Source: JAJPHW01 sp963771505 (lineage in GTDB: Bacteria; Acidobacteriota; Terriglobia; Terriglobales; Acidobacteriaceae). Taken from it: 64,000 nucleotides of DNA. This document shows, piece by piece, positions 48,101 through 57,007 of the stretch. The notes below the pieces were generated by a model. The model was given only the letters and a program-made list of their open reading frames with translations. It did not search any database and was not told where the DNA came from. The DNA lies in NCBI GenBank assembly GCA_963771505.1, contig CAVYTO010000002.1, positions 1 to 64,000 of the forward strand. The letters are read 5' to 3'. A program made the position numbers and the translations under genes. The stretch's first letter is position 1. Every line of letters starts with the position of its first letter.

Positions 48101-48671
48101 GGGCAAGGGAACCGGCCTTGGACTGAGCATTTGCTACGGCATCGTTAAGGAACACGGGGGGGACATCACGGCGCGCAATGGCTCCGAGGGCGGAGCGATC
48201 ATCGAAGTCCGATTACCGGCATGTGGCGCGGTGGCGCAATCTGAAGAGACGGCGACCCAGGTGCGGCGAGAGGGTGCACTGGCTGGCAAAATTCTTTTGG
48301 TGGAAGACGAAGAAGCGATGCTGGAGTTCGAACGCGACGTTCTTACTGGCGCCGGTGCCCACGTGACAGGCGTTCGAAGTTTTGACGAGATGACAGCGGC
48401 GATCAGCCAGGAAACATTCGATGGTCTGATCGTGAATGGGGTCGTTGGCGGAGGACAGGGAGCCATCGCCATTCATCGCTGGATTTGCGATCACTCCCCT
48501 GAGCTACAGAAGCATGTGTTGTTTACGTTCGCAAATGTCCTGGAGCCGGAGATATCTGAATACCTGCAAGGACAAGACACATCCTACATGATCAAACCTT
48601 TTGAGGTTGCCGAACTCATGACCCACGCCCGACGCATCGTGCAGAGAACCTTCGCGGCATCCGCCGGATAA
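45183..48671 (+). CDS. Large hybrid sensor histidine kinase
   Basis: 1,162 residues. About 1-205: several hydrophobic helices. Then GAF-like (~225-370), PAS with a CPYC pair (~380-490), PAS (~490-620), GAF (~640-785), HisKA with H809 in GVAHELNNPL, HATPase_c (NIINNSVDAML; DSGPGLKEPSRIFEPFYTTK; GLGLSIC), and a C-terminal receiver-like domain. In that last domain the phosphoacceptor position is N1085 (LIVNGVVGG), so it should not accept phosphate. Phosphoryl flow would go to a separate regulator, plausibly the HD-GYP protein next door (inference). Confidence 0.92.
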   Translation: MTALLVTDVYSLVEFAPRWTSEQSAGLLVLAASLLVLRTFREQYLVAWILGWLAYIVSQWTARSAPLSASTPALEAVSHAGFILAVGLFATSVLIYSNRRSLLFPLALVSVPLIGFALAQSLLWPNVELVRLGFEISYRLILLSAAYCLVRFRWARGELGVWIFSFNLALLHLPWAPLDPYFSPRCTMLADVLFGVSILLVVFDDSRMRTRRLNVVQALTMSTTRAEQHGPMMLTALEQLKSLMLADAAWFRLIEDGRMVISQQIGLSRDFLRERHSVSLDDLFQTTLSSERAVVLTVEEVEEPVRTFLKNEGFRHCVLVPVRGKKSAIGVLTLGSSKRLAYAPDDLEFLATSAHQLGLAVENLRLVEQILRSHRQWSSTFDSIQDVVLLHDSNFKVMKANHALLARLQLAPADLIGNTCEDALPHVQDWRGCPYCSSSLDGFHEGADPAFGGYAMVSTSTYIEQGNKQKGTIHVVRDISDRRVAEEKYRLLFEQVQEGVFVATPEGQLCECNEAFVQLLGYASRRELMELNIETDLYASPDQREVFRRQMEAYSYVRNFEVMLRRKDGSLITAIESSFATRDHRGKIERHQGFLLDITEKKRAEDEIRRRNRELNALNAMAVIATQSFDLDEILNLTLRQVISLLSAETGSIYLCGDEDTSFRRRAVWGQRSAGMKRLAEVKFADGFGDLVSRSRAEVLTQDYLPHLPVDVGSFVDGDGIGTWIWVLLWGKDKPIGIMGIGSAEDRTYSSNDENLLVAISRQLATTIEKVRLYEESCRAYDDLRRTQEQLLQSEKMSAVGQLISGVAHELNNPLTAILGYAQLLESEGLNDKALEFTRKLFKQAQRTHRVVQNLLSFARQRKPIKQDVDVSKCLDETLGLRDYDLKVHNVTVVREVGESIPAVKGDPHQLEQVFLNIINNSVDAMLETSRGGLLTVKVWADDGRVCIEFKDSGPGLKEPSRIFEPFYTTKSVGKGTGLGLSICYGIVKEHGGDITARNGSEGGAIIEVRLPACGAVAQSEETATQVRREGALAGKILLVEDEEAMLEFERDVLTGAGAHVTGVRSFDEMTAAISQETFDGLIVNGVVGGGQGAIAIHRWICDHSPELQKHVLFTFANVLEPEISEYLQGQDTSYMIKPFEVAELMTHARRIVQRTFAASAG

Positions 48672-48686
48672 AATTCTACTCGAGCA

Positions 48687-49232
48687 TTATTTCTTGAGGA
48701 TTGGGTTGTAACCGTCACCGACCAATTTGGCGCGCTGCGCTTCGGCATCCTTAACATCCGTAAAAGGCCCGACCTGCACGTGCAAGAGCTTATCGGCTGG
48801 ACTGTTGGTAGAGAATGCTGGGTATTGCTTCTGCTTCAGCGCATCCACCAGAGCCTGAGCGTCTTCTTGTCGCGTAACAGCAGCCACCTGTACGAAATAG
48901 GCGTTTGGCGAATCGGTTGAAGCGGTTGATAGGTTTGCAGGGCGGGCTGCCACTTCGTCGCCAGTTACCGGAGATGCTGTTGGCCGAGAGTCTGAGTCTT
49001 TCAGGTCGGCTGTCCGCATGGGCGCGGATTTCGATGAGGGTGCAGGCTTCATGCCGTCGGCGCGCACTGTGCTGCTGGAAGCAGGAGCGGAGTCGGCAAC
49101 ACTTTTTGTCGGGTTTCTGCCGAAGCTAAAACCCAAACCAAAAAATACGGCGCACAACGCCACGAGGCCAAAAAATATCGCCAGAAGTTTTCCCGTTCCC
49201 AAGGTAATTTCAGTGTCTTGAGTCGTTGCCAT
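48687..49232 (-). CDS. SPOR-domain membrane protein
   Basis: 181 residues: one membrane helix (LLAIFFGLVALCAVFFGLGF), a Ser/Pro/Ala-rich linker and a C-terminal SPOR domain (YFVQVAAVTRQEDAQALVDA and LHVQVGPFTDVKDAEAQRAK). SPOR domains bind denuded peptidoglycan glycans at division sites. Downstream of the SPFH gene. Confidence 0.9.
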   Translation of the reverse strand: MATTQDTEITLGTGKLLAIFFGLVALCAVFFGLGFSFGRNPTKSVADSAPASSSTVRADGMKPAPSSKSAPMRTADLKDSDSRPTASPVTGDEVAARPANLSTASTDSPNAYFVQVAAVTRQEDAQALVDALKQKQYPAFSTNSPADKLLHVQVGPFTDVKDAEAQRAKLVGDGYNPILKK

Positions 49233-49250
49233 CGTTTTATCCGCGCAGTG

Positions 49251-50030
49251 CTAAGCGTTGTCCGGTCCGGCTTTTTGTAATATCCGCTGCAAGCCCGAGA
49301 AAAAGTCCACCGGAACCGGAAAGACTACCGTCGTGTTTTTCTCCACTCCGATTTCAGTCAACGTCTGGAGATAGCGTAGCTGCACGCTCACCGGCTCAGT
49401 CGCGAGCAGGGCGGCGGCGTCCACCAGGCGTTGCGCGGCGGAAAATTCGCCTTCGGCGTGGATGATCTTCGATCGCTTTTCTCGTTCCGCTTCCGCCTGT
49501 TTGGCCATCGCCCGAAGCATTGACTCGGGCATGTCAACTTGCTTGACTTCCACGTTAGTAACCTTCACTCCCCAGGGTGCGGTGTGCGTATCCAGGATGC
49601 TTTGCAGCCGGGAGTTGATCTTGTCTCGATGGGCGAGCAATTCGTCAAGTTCCTGTTCGCCGAGTACCGAGCGCAGCGTAGTTTGGGCAAATTGCGAGGT
49701 TTGATAGATGTAATTTGAGACTTCGACTACGGCTTTTCGCGGATCGATGACGCGCAAAAAGATGACTGCGTTAACCTTCAAAGTCACGTTGTCGCGGGTG
49801 ATGATGTCTTGCGGTGGGACTTCGAGAGCTTCCTGGCGGAGCGAGATGCGCACCATGCGGTCGATAGGCGCGAAAACCAGGATCACTCCGGGGCCTTTCT
49901 CGTGCCCCAGCAAGCGGCCGAGACGGAAGACCACGCCTCGTTCATATTCTGCGAGAATTTTTATGGAACTGAATATGTAAAGTACAACTACCACGATGAC
50001 AACTGTCGAAAATCCAAAGCCAAGCTCCAT
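49251..50030 (-). CDS. SPFH/stomatin-like (slipin) protein
   Basis: 259 residues. An N-terminal membrane hairpin (TVVIVVVVLYIFSSIKI), then the SPFH domain (ERGVVFRLGRLLGHEKGPGV, GVKVTNVEVKQVDMPESMLR), then a helical tail. Slipins scaffold membrane microdomains. The NfeD protease-like partner is encoded just upstream, the usual conserved pair. Confidence 0.93.
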   Translation of the reverse strand: MELGFGFSTVVIVVVVLYIFSSIKILAEYERGVVFRLGRLLGHEKGPGVILVFAPIDRMVRISLRQEALEVPPQDIITRDNVTLKVNAVIFLRVIDPRKAVVEVSNYIYQTSQFAQTTLRSVLGEQELDELLAHRDKINSRLQSILDTHTAPWGVKVTNVEVKQVDMPESMLRAMAKQAEAEREKRSKIIHAEGEFSAAQRLVDAAALLATEPVSVQLRYLQTLTEIGVEKNTTVVFPVPVDFFSGLQRILQKAGPDNA

Positions 50031-50157
50031 AAAGTACTCCTAAAAAAGCAAACTCGCGCTGGGGCGGATTGTATCTTAAAATGCCGCGTTGGCCCGACCT
50101 GTTAGCGGGCGGAGTTATTGATTTGGCGGGTTCCAGTCCATCGAACGAAACTCCCCG

Positions 50158-51495
50158 TTAAGTTTTCTGGGTCAGGGAATTCTCGGGCTCGACCTGTAAG
50201 CGCAATCCGTTGACTTCCCGGACGACGACCCGTTGTCCTGATCTCACCGGGCCCGCAGAAATCGCATCCCAAATTTCACCCCGCACAAAAACTTTTCCTT
50301 GCGGCGACAGGTCTGTTTGTGTTGTCCCGATTGTCCCGATCATACCCTGCGCACCTGTGACGACTTTATTGGCCCGCGCGCGCAGAGCAATGGTCATCAA
50401 AAAGACGGTGATCACGCCAAAGGGAATGCTGATAGCCATCGCAGTCAGCAGATGCACCCGCATCTCCGGGATGGGGGCGTCAACCAGTAACAGTCCACCG
50501 AGGGTCAGCATGACAATCCCCCCAATCGCAAAAACGCCGTGGGTGGAAAATTTAGCTTCCAGCGCAAACATCGCGAAAGCCGCAAAAATCATGGCGACGG
50601 CCGCGAACCGGACTGGCAACAGGTTCAGTGCAAACACCGCCATCAAAATAAATACGAGACCTACGACACCGGGCACGACGGCTCCGGGGTGATTAAACTC
50701 TGCGTACAGCGCCAGGGCACCAACTGCAAGTAGGATGAAAGCGAAATTGGGATCCATCAAACCGCCCAGTATGCGTTCTTTCAGAGTCATGTGGTAATCA
50801 CGCAATGGCTCGCCAACTAGATTTAGGGTAATGCTGGTGCCATCGAAGCGTTTTATGACCTTGCCTTGCATCTGGCGGAAAAGGTCCTGCTCGTTGGGGG
50901 CGATGTACTCGATTAGTTTTTGACTTAGAGCTTCCTGATCGGTGAACGATTTTGATTGCCGGACAGCGCTTTCGGCAACGTCGACGTTGCGTCCGCGCTT
51001 AGCCACCACGGACCGCATGAAGGCCGCAGAATCGTTCTCCAGTTTTGTCTTCATCACGTCATCGAGTTTGGCGCCGCCCAGACTTACGGGATGCGCCGCT
51101 CCAGTGTTGGTGCCGGGCGCCATGGCTGCTACATCCGCGCTCTCGAGAATAAAAAATCCTGCCGAAGCTGCGCGACGCCCGCTAGGGCTGACGTAGATGA
51201 TGACAGGAACCGGCGAAGCCAGGATCTTTTCCACGATATCGCGCGTTGAATCGAGCAATCCGCCAGGAGTATTGATTTCGATCAGGACCGCGTGATCGCC
51301 ATGCCGGGCGGCGTCGTCCAGTGCACGCGAGATGTACTCGCTGGAGATTGGCTGGATCGTATCGTCCACCACGATCTTCAACACTTCGGCGCGGGCCTGT
51401 GACGAAAACGCAAGAGCAAACAAGATGGATGTGAACCAGAGCGTGATGTAAAGCGGCTTGATTCTATTGACAACGATCTGAGATCGGCTTCTCAT
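50158..51495 (-). CDS. nfeD: NfeD/ClpP-class membrane serine protease
   Basis: 445 residues. Signal/anchor, ClpP-like domain with TPGGLLDSTRDI, nucleophile S111 in RRAASAGFF and general base K151 (KLENDSAA), then four to five membrane helices and a C-terminal OB-fold NfeD domain (GKVFVRGEIWDAISAGPV). This is the long, proteolytic NfeD form that cleaves stomatin-like partners. It lies directly upstream of the slipin gene. Confidence 0.93.
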   Translation of the reverse strand: MRSRSQIVVNRIKPLYITLWFTSILFALAFSSQARAEVLKIVVDDTIQPISSEYISRALDDAARHGDHAVLIEINTPGGLLDSTRDIVEKILASPVPVIIYVSPSGRRAASAGFFILESADVAAMAPGTNTGAAHPVSLGGAKLDDVMKTKLENDSAAFMRSVVAKRGRNVDVAESAVRQSKSFTDQEALSQKLIEYIAPNEQDLFRQMQGKVIKRFDGTSITLNLVGEPLRDYHMTLKERILGGLMDPNFAFILLAVGALALYAEFNHPGAVVPGVVGLVFILMAVFALNLLPVRFAAVAMIFAAFAMFALEAKFSTHGVFAIGGIVMLTLGGLLLVDAPIPEMRVHLLTAMAISIPFGVITVFLMTIALRARANKVVTGAQGMIGTIGTTQTDLSPQGKVFVRGEIWDAISAGPVRSGQRVVVREVNGLRLQVEPENSLTQKT

Positions 51496-51512
51496 AGATT
51501 CAACTCTCTTCG

Positions 51513-52835
51513 CTATCGAGGCCCGCTCGCCACCTCAACTTCGCTCGACTTTTCCTCATTCGGTTCGATCCATCCCGGAAGGCTCATGTCGCCGACGATC
51601 AGTCTAGCTCCGCGTTCATACGTAATGTAGGACCAAGCCCACTGCACGAGGACTAATATCCGGTTGCGAAAGCCGATCAGGAAGAAAATGTGGACGAACA
51701 GCCACGCCATCCAGGCAATCAAACCCGAGATGTGGATCTTTCCGAACTCGGCAATGGCGGCGGCGCGCCCAATTGTCGCGAGACTCCCTTTGTTGACATA
51801 GTGAAAATCCCGCCGTGGTTCGCCGATCAATTCGCGCGCGATGTTGGTAGCCGCGGAAACTCCCTCTTGCATCGCTACGGGCGCCACTCCGGGTAGCAGA
51901 TTTCCCTTTTCATCTTTCAATGCGGCTAAGTCTCCGATCACGAAGACTTCAGGATGTCCGGGGATCGTCAGGTCTTTATTCACGAGTACCCGGCCAGCCT
52001 TATCGACAGGCACGCCGAGTTTCTTGCCGAGTGGGGAAGCCGCCACGCCTGCAGCCCAAACGGTTACCGCCGCGGGGAGATGTGTGCCGCCAAAGTGCAC
52101 GGACCCCGGTTGAATATCCGTGACCGTGGTGGAGGTGAAAACTTCCACCCCAAGCTTTTTCAGCTGCTTTTCGGCGCTACGAGAAAGATCTTCGGGATAG
52201 CTTGGAAGAACGCGCGGCCCACCCTCGATCAAAATGATCCGCGCCTTCTTGGGGTCGATTGATCTAAATTCCATGGCGAAAGCGTGGCGGGCGATTTCAG
52301 CAATCGTCCCGGCCATTTCCACACCGGTGGGGCCGCCGCCGACCACCACAAGATTCAACGGCATGTGCGGCTCGCCGGCTGCGCTTTCCCGTTCAGCTAG
52401 TTCAAACGCGAGCAATACCCGACGGCGAATCTCGGTTGCGTCTTCAATTGTTTTGAGTCCGGGCGCAAGCGGAGCCCACTCTTCATGGCCGAAATAAGCG
52501 TGGCTCGCCCCAGCTGCAACGATCAGGTAGTCGTATAACAGTTTGCTGTCGGCGAGCTGAACCGTGCAATGCTCTAGATCAAATCCGCTGACTTCATCCA
52601 AAAGCACCGAAACGTTGGGATGGCTGCGCAAAATTGAGCGGATGGGTGATGCAATCTCGCCCGGTGATAGCCCGGCAGTCGCCACCTGATACAGCAGGGG
52701 CTGGAAAGTGTGATAATTCCGGCGGTCGACCACAGTAATTCGCACCAAGTGGCCAGCTAGCAGTTTGGCTGCGCGCAAGCCTCCGAAACCTGCACCGATG
52801 ATCACAACGTGGGGCCGCGTGGTTTTATCTATCAT
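51513..52835 (-). CDS. ndh: Type II NADH dehydrogenase (NDH-2)
   Basis: 440 residues. FAD motif VVIIGAGFGGLRAAKLLAG, NADH motif LVVVGGGPTGVEMAG, quinone-site region (VAPVAMQEGVSAATNIAREL) and C-terminal amphipathic/hydrophobic helices (AWMAWLFVHIFFLIGFRNR) for membrane binding. A non-proton-pumping entry to the respiratory chain. Stop is 17 nt before nfeD starts. Confidence 0.92.
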   Translation of the reverse strand: MIDKTTRPHVVIIGAGFGGLRAAKLLAGHLVRITVVDRRNYHTFQPLLYQVATAGLSPGEIASPIRSILRSHPNVSVLLDEVSGFDLEHCTVQLADSKLLYDYLIVAAGASHAYFGHEEWAPLAPGLKTIEDATEIRRRVLLAFELAERESAAGEPHMPLNLVVVGGGPTGVEMAGTIAEIARHAFAMEFRSIDPKKARIILIEGGPRVLPSYPEDLSRSAEKQLKKLGVEVFTSTTVTDIQPGSVHFGGTHLPAAVTVWAAGVAASPLGKKLGVPVDKAGRVLVNKDLTIPGHPEVFVIGDLAALKDEKGNLLPGVAPVAMQEGVSAATNIARELIGEPRRDFHYVNKGSLATIGRAAAIAEFGKIHISGLIAWMAWLFVHIFFLIGFRNRILVLVQWAWSYITYERGARLIVGDMSLPGWIEPNEEKSSEVEVASGPR

Positions 52836-52915
52836 CTGCCTATTAGATTCACTCTAATGGATTTAAGTCGAAGTGTATTTGTTGCACCGATGGTCGCAAC
52901 GAGCAATCAGGTAAC

Positions 52916-54535
52916 ATGGCGGCATCCGTGCTCAACTACCCATCAAGCGAATCAATTACGAAGGAGCCGCTGGAGATCAAAGCTCGGCGATTCTCCGGCC
53001 CTCGACGCTGGCTGATTCCGCCCGTTCCCGACCTCTTTTTTTTGGTGACGCTCGTCTCTTTATGTTCCAAGAAAATGGCAGGCCGTTTGTTGGATGATGG
53101 CGGCATTGGCTGGCACATTCGCAACGGCGAGCAAATTCTGGCTAGCCATTCGATCCCGCATGGGGACTCGTTTTCAGCGTCAATGCCCGGCCACCAATGG
53201 TACGCCTGGGAGTGGTTCTACGACATCGGTATCGCATTAATTCACCAGTTCTCGGGACTTAACGGAGTCGTATTCTTCACCGCCATTGTGATCGCGGCCA
53301 CGTTCGCACTGACGCTGAAATTTGCTCTCGCGAGAGAAGCGAGTCTGCCAGTGGCCGTGCCTCTTGTAGCCTTGGCGATTGCAGCTGCCAGCGTTCATTT
53401 TCTTGCCCGGCCCCATGTCCTCAGTTGGTTGCTGGGGTTAATTTGTTTTGTCCTCCTCGATCAATCGTCGCATGGGGGTCAGCGACAGCTCTATTGGCTA
53501 CCGGTGATTGTCCTTTTTTGGGTCAACCTTCACGGCGGCTTTCTGCTCGCATTCGTGCTGCTGGCAATCTATGTCGTAGAGGAGATTTGGACGGGCTTCG
53601 CGTCGCGGGACGCCGAACAGCGGAAGTTGTCTATGGCGCGCTGCCGTCGACTCAGCGTTGCCGGGGGACTCTCATTTTTAGCCAGCTTCGTGAATCCTTA
53701 CGGATGGCGACTCTACGAGCATCTATACGCGTACTTAACCGATCATTTCCTGATGGACCATATCAGCGAATTCCGCTCACCGGATTTCCACGGTTTTGCC
53801 CAAAGATGTTTTGGCTTACTTGTTTTGAGCGCGCTTGCCGCATTCGCAATGAAGCCCGCAAAGATACGTCCGGCGCACTTGCTTCTCGCCGTATTTGCTG
53901 TTTACAGCGGTTTGTACTCGGCGCGCAACCTGCCGCTATCTTCGATCTTTCTGGTTCTGATCGTCGCCCCGCTGTTGACAGTTGAACTGGCGGAACTCGC
54001 CGTCGCTCCCAGGGTTCAGCCATGGCTCCGTTCGGCTGCAACGAGGATCCAATCGTTCGCCGAGCGAATGTACAACACTGAAAGAAGTCTACACGGCCAC
54101 GTTTGGCCGGTTGCAGCCGTGTGTCTCGGAATCTGGATTTGCGTTAATCACGGCCGCTTAGGCTCGCGTGACTTGATCAACGCCAAGTTCGATCCTGCGC
54201 GATTTCCCATAGTCGCCGTAGATCGGTTGAAAGAGCGCAACGTCAGCGGACCGATTTTCTCGCCGGATTACTGGGGCGGCTACCTGATTTACCGTCTTTA
54301 TCCTGCGAACCAGGTTGTGGTGGACGATCGCCACGACATGTACGGCCCTGACTTCTTCCGCGAATATCTGAATACGATCCACGTGACTCCCGGTTGGGAC
54401 AAGTTGCTCGACGAGCAGCATGTGCGATCAATCCTGGTTCCAGCAACCTCGCCGTTAGCCAATATTCTCAGGACTACGCCATCATGGCGGGAAACATATA
54501 CAGACTCTACTTCAGCGTTTTTCCAGCACGACTGA
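52916..54535 (+). CDS. Polytopic membrane protein, glycosyltransferase-like
   Basis: 539 residues with about ten hydrophobic helices followed by a soluble C-terminal part. The first loop (DGGIGWHIRNGEQILASHSI, then PHGDSFSASMPGHQWYAWEW) resembles the first periplasmic loop of GT-C type lipid-linked glycosyltransferases, where an acidic residue is catalytic. No experimentally known relative is recognised, so the enzymatic role is inference. Confidence 0.65.
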   Translation: MAASVLNYPSSESITKEPLEIKARRFSGPRRWLIPPVPDLFFLVTLVSLCSKKMAGRLLDDGGIGWHIRNGEQILASHSIPHGDSFSASMPGHQWYAWEWFYDIGIALIHQFSGLNGVVFFTAIVIAATFALTLKFALAREASLPVAVPLVALAIAAASVHFLARPHVLSWLLGLICFVLLDQSSHGGQRQLYWLPVIVLFWVNLHGGFLLAFVLLAIYVVEEIWTGFASRDAEQRKLSMARCRRLSVAGGLSFLASFVNPYGWRLYEHLYAYLTDHFLMDHISEFRSPDFHGFAQRCFGLLVLSALAAFAMKPAKIRPAHLLLAVFAVYSGLYSARNLPLSSIFLVLIVAPLLTVELAELAVAPRVQPWLRSAATRIQSFAERMYNTERSLHGHVWPVAAVCLGIWICVNHGRLGSRDLINAKFDPARFPIVAVDRLKERNVSGPIFSPDYWGGYLIYRLYPANQVVVDDRHDMYGPDFFREYLNTIHVTPGWDKLLDEQHVRSILVPATSPLANILRTTPSWRETYTDSTSAFFQHD

Positions 54536-54550
54536 ACGTTACGTTAGAAA

Positions 54551-56623
54551 CTAGCGGGTGTCGATATCGAAGCCCAAAATTGCGTTCACCGCGACAGGCT
54601 CATTTCCGTGCAGGGCGGGGCTGAATTTCCATGATGGGAGGGCCGCGAGAACCTGGGCGGTCAGGGTCGCATCGCCGGGCTCGACTACGTGAGCTTCCTT
54701 GATCTCTCCGGTGCGGTCGAGAGTGCACGCCACCAAGAGACGAGAGGCGTGCAGATTAGCTGGCAGCTCGGTTCGCACAGGACGCGGCGAAGATAGAGTG
54801 TCAGCGTAAGGATGATCGGCCGATGCCGGGTCGGCAAATTGCATGACGGCCATACCCAGAGTGGTGGGGATGTAAATCGTGTAAACTTTGTCGCCTTTGA
54901 GCGCGCCGTAGAGGTTGAAGGCTCCTCCGGAACGCGATGTAGCAACGACAGTTATGCCGCCACCTTCCCCGGTTTTGGAAGAATGCCGTCCGGCAGCGGT
55001 GGGCGGCGGAGAACTCGACCCGAAACTCGGCAGCGTAACGATATTCGGGCTGCTGCCGCCATGCACCGATACGCCGGGCATTGGAGGCGGGCCAACTGTG
55101 CCACTGCCCGCTCCACCGGACCCGGGGTAAGGTGATGTTCCACCTTTGGCAGATAATTCAGCGCCCTTGCCGCTGCCTGCCTTTGCCGCTCCCGGGCCTT
55201 CCCCGGCTGTACCGCTGCCGGTGCCCGCGCCGTAGTCAATGCCCTTGCCGCCGCCCGCGCCGCCAATGCCAGGCTTGTCGCCACCGGTAGGAGACAGGGA
55301 CAGCGATCCCGCGCCCGAATTCGCGGGAACGCCAGGTTTTTGGCCCGGCGTGCTGGAAATTACGACTCCGGTTGTGTTCCCGCCGCCCTTGCTGGCTGGC
55401 GGGGCGGAGACGGATCCGATTTCGTTGAGGCCGCCTTGACCGACGCCTCGACGACCGCTACCCGAGACCGTAGGCGCAGGGGGGACCACTTGCACGCTCT
55501 CACCAAGCCCGCCGCGATCGGCGCGCCGCATAGACCCTCCGCCCACAACCACGGTCGGAGCAACTGGGACAGTTCCGCCCAAATCGCCGACTTTGCGGGC
55601 GGATGACATCCCGCTGTTTACGTCCACGGAAGGCGGAACAACTGAAGCATCGCCCAGTCCTGCTATCCGGGAGCGTTGATCCGGCTGCCCAGCCGTCTGA
55701 ACCGGAGGTGGCACGACTTGCTTCTGCATCTCTCCGGGGCCGAATCCGGGACCGGCCTTTGCCAAGTCACGAGTGATTTGAGAGGGAGGCGGAGCGACAA
55801 CTGATTGTGCGGGCAACGTCAGTCGCGAACGTATATCGCTGTCTCGCTCGGGTGCAGACACGGGCGGAGGGATGACCTGTACCGGCTGCGATCCGGGCAG
55901 TCTTAGCGCCGTCAGGTCGCGTTGCGACGGACTTGGTGACGGAGGGACTACCGCGGTGCTTAACACCGGGGCGGTGCGCATGGATGGGGATAGATTCCGC
56001 GCGTTGGCACTTGGGGCGGGAGCTACGGCACTGAATGGCAACGTAGCCGATTTCCTCAAGGATTTAAGACCCTCCGCCGGCGCAGGCCCCGGAACGGACT
56101 TGAATGCGAGAAGGTTCGCAACTGCTGAATCGGAGTGGGGAAGATTGAGCTTGGGGGCGTCGACGACTTTTTCCCGCGCCACGTTCTCACGGGCTACGCG
56201 GATGGCTTGTGAGCGATGAAAACCATGCTGCCCTCCGGCGTGTCCGGAGCGTCCGGCAGAAGCTCCCCCGTTGTCCTCTGTACGGGGCAATTCGTCGGCG
56301 GAGTAGTAGATCACGTCGTACTTGGGCGCAGCCACGGACTGAGAGGGCAACAGTTTGGCCAGCTTTCCCGGCAAGAAAATCGCAATCAAAACGAGGAGCA
56401 ATTCGACGCCCCAGGTAGCCAACATGTCGCGCCAGGGAAACAGTCCGCTTTGCGCCTCGCCAGCCAGAGGTTTGCCGGAACGGGCGAGGGCCGGCTTGAT
56501 GGCGGAACGGAATTCCTCCCATGGAGACGACCACTCCACAAGAAGCTTGGGTGGCTCGACTTGGCGTTCGCTCGTCAGCAATCTTTTTCTAGGCCCCAAA
56601 TCCCTCGAAATTGATGCGGTCAC
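54551..56623 (-). CDS. TonB-like protein with ~25-residue repeat linker
   Basis: 690 residues. One membrane helix (WGVELLLVLIAIFLPGKL, 71-88), a very long linker, and a C-terminal TonB-type domain (SRLLVACTLDRTGEIKEAHV to the end). From about residue 154 to 405 the linker repeats every 23-28 residues, each unit opening with a V-V/I-P/A-P-P motif (V154, V177, V200, V225, V250, V275, V303, V328, V354, V379, V405). A Gly-rich part follows. A TonB domain would contact an outer-membrane or secretin-type partner. The start overlaps the DUF192 gene by 35 bp. Confidence 0.8.
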   Translation of the reverse strand: MTASISRDLGPRKRLLTSERQVEPPKLLVEWSSPWEEFRSAIKPALARSGKPLAGEAQSGLFPWRDMLATWGVELLLVLIAIFLPGKLAKLLPSQSVAAPKYDVIYYSADELPRTEDNGGASAGRSGHAGGQHGFHRSQAIRVARENVAREKVVDAPKLNLPHSDSAVANLLAFKSVPGPAPAEGLKSLRKSATLPFSAVAPAPSANARNLSPSMRTAPVLSTAVVPPSPSPSQRDLTALRLPGSQPVQVIPPPVSAPERDSDIRSRLTLPAQSVVAPPPSQITRDLAKAGPGFGPGEMQKQVVPPPVQTAGQPDQRSRIAGLGDASVVPPSVDVNSGMSSARKVGDLGGTVPVAPTVVVGGGSMRRADRGGLGESVQVVPPAPTVSGSGRRGVGQGGLNEIGSVSAPPASKGGGNTTGVVISSTPGQKPGVPANSGAGSLSLSPTGGDKPGIGGAGGGKGIDYGAGTGSGTAGEGPGAAKAGSGKGAELSAKGGTSPYPGSGGAGSGTVGPPPMPGVSVHGGSSPNIVTLPSFGSSSPPPTAAGRHSSKTGEGGGITVVATSRSGGAFNLYGALKGDKVYTIYIPTTLGMAVMQFADPASADHPYADTLSSPRPVRTELPANLHASRLLVACTLDRTGEIKEAHVVEPGDATLTAQVLAALPSWKFSPALHGNEPVAVNAILGFDIDTR

Positions 56624-56969
56624 CCACCTCGGTTTGTGTTGCGCTGATCGTGCCCGGCGGCAACTCCAATACTGAAACGCTGCGCATCATCACCGGTGCC
56701 ACGCGCCACGGACGCAGATGGTTTACGACATGAACAACGATATGATCGCGGTCCAGATAGACCGCATCGATGACCATCCGCATACCCATAGTATGAACGC
56801 CACGGCAAGGAACAATCCAGAGGCCGTTACCGGCAGGGAACTGCTCATTAGTCTTGCCCATCAATCCTCGAAATCGAGTCCAGTGAGTATCTGCGAGTTG
56901 CACATGGGTCGCAAGGGTCGTCTGTTTGGTTTGGTTGACAGCACGGCCTGCTTGCTTACTTGACGACAT
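56589..56969 (-). CDS. DUF192 protein
   Basis: 126 residues with the family motifs RFRGLMGK, GLWIVPCRGVHTMGMRMVID and VLELPPGTI. DUF192 proteins are small beta-barrel proteins, often beside tad/pilus or secretion genes; the function is unknown. Between tadC and the TonB-like gene. Confidence 0.88.
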   Translation of the reverse strand: MSSSKQAGRAVNQTKQTTLATHVQLADTHWTRFRGLMGKTNEQFPAGNGLWIVPCRGVHTMGMRMVIDAVYLDRDHIVVHVVNHLRPWRVAPVMMRSVSVLELPPGTISATQTEVGDRINFEGFGA

Positions 56970-57007
56970 TGAAATCTCCGGACCGGCTGGGTGCTTTCGG
57001 GGGAAGT

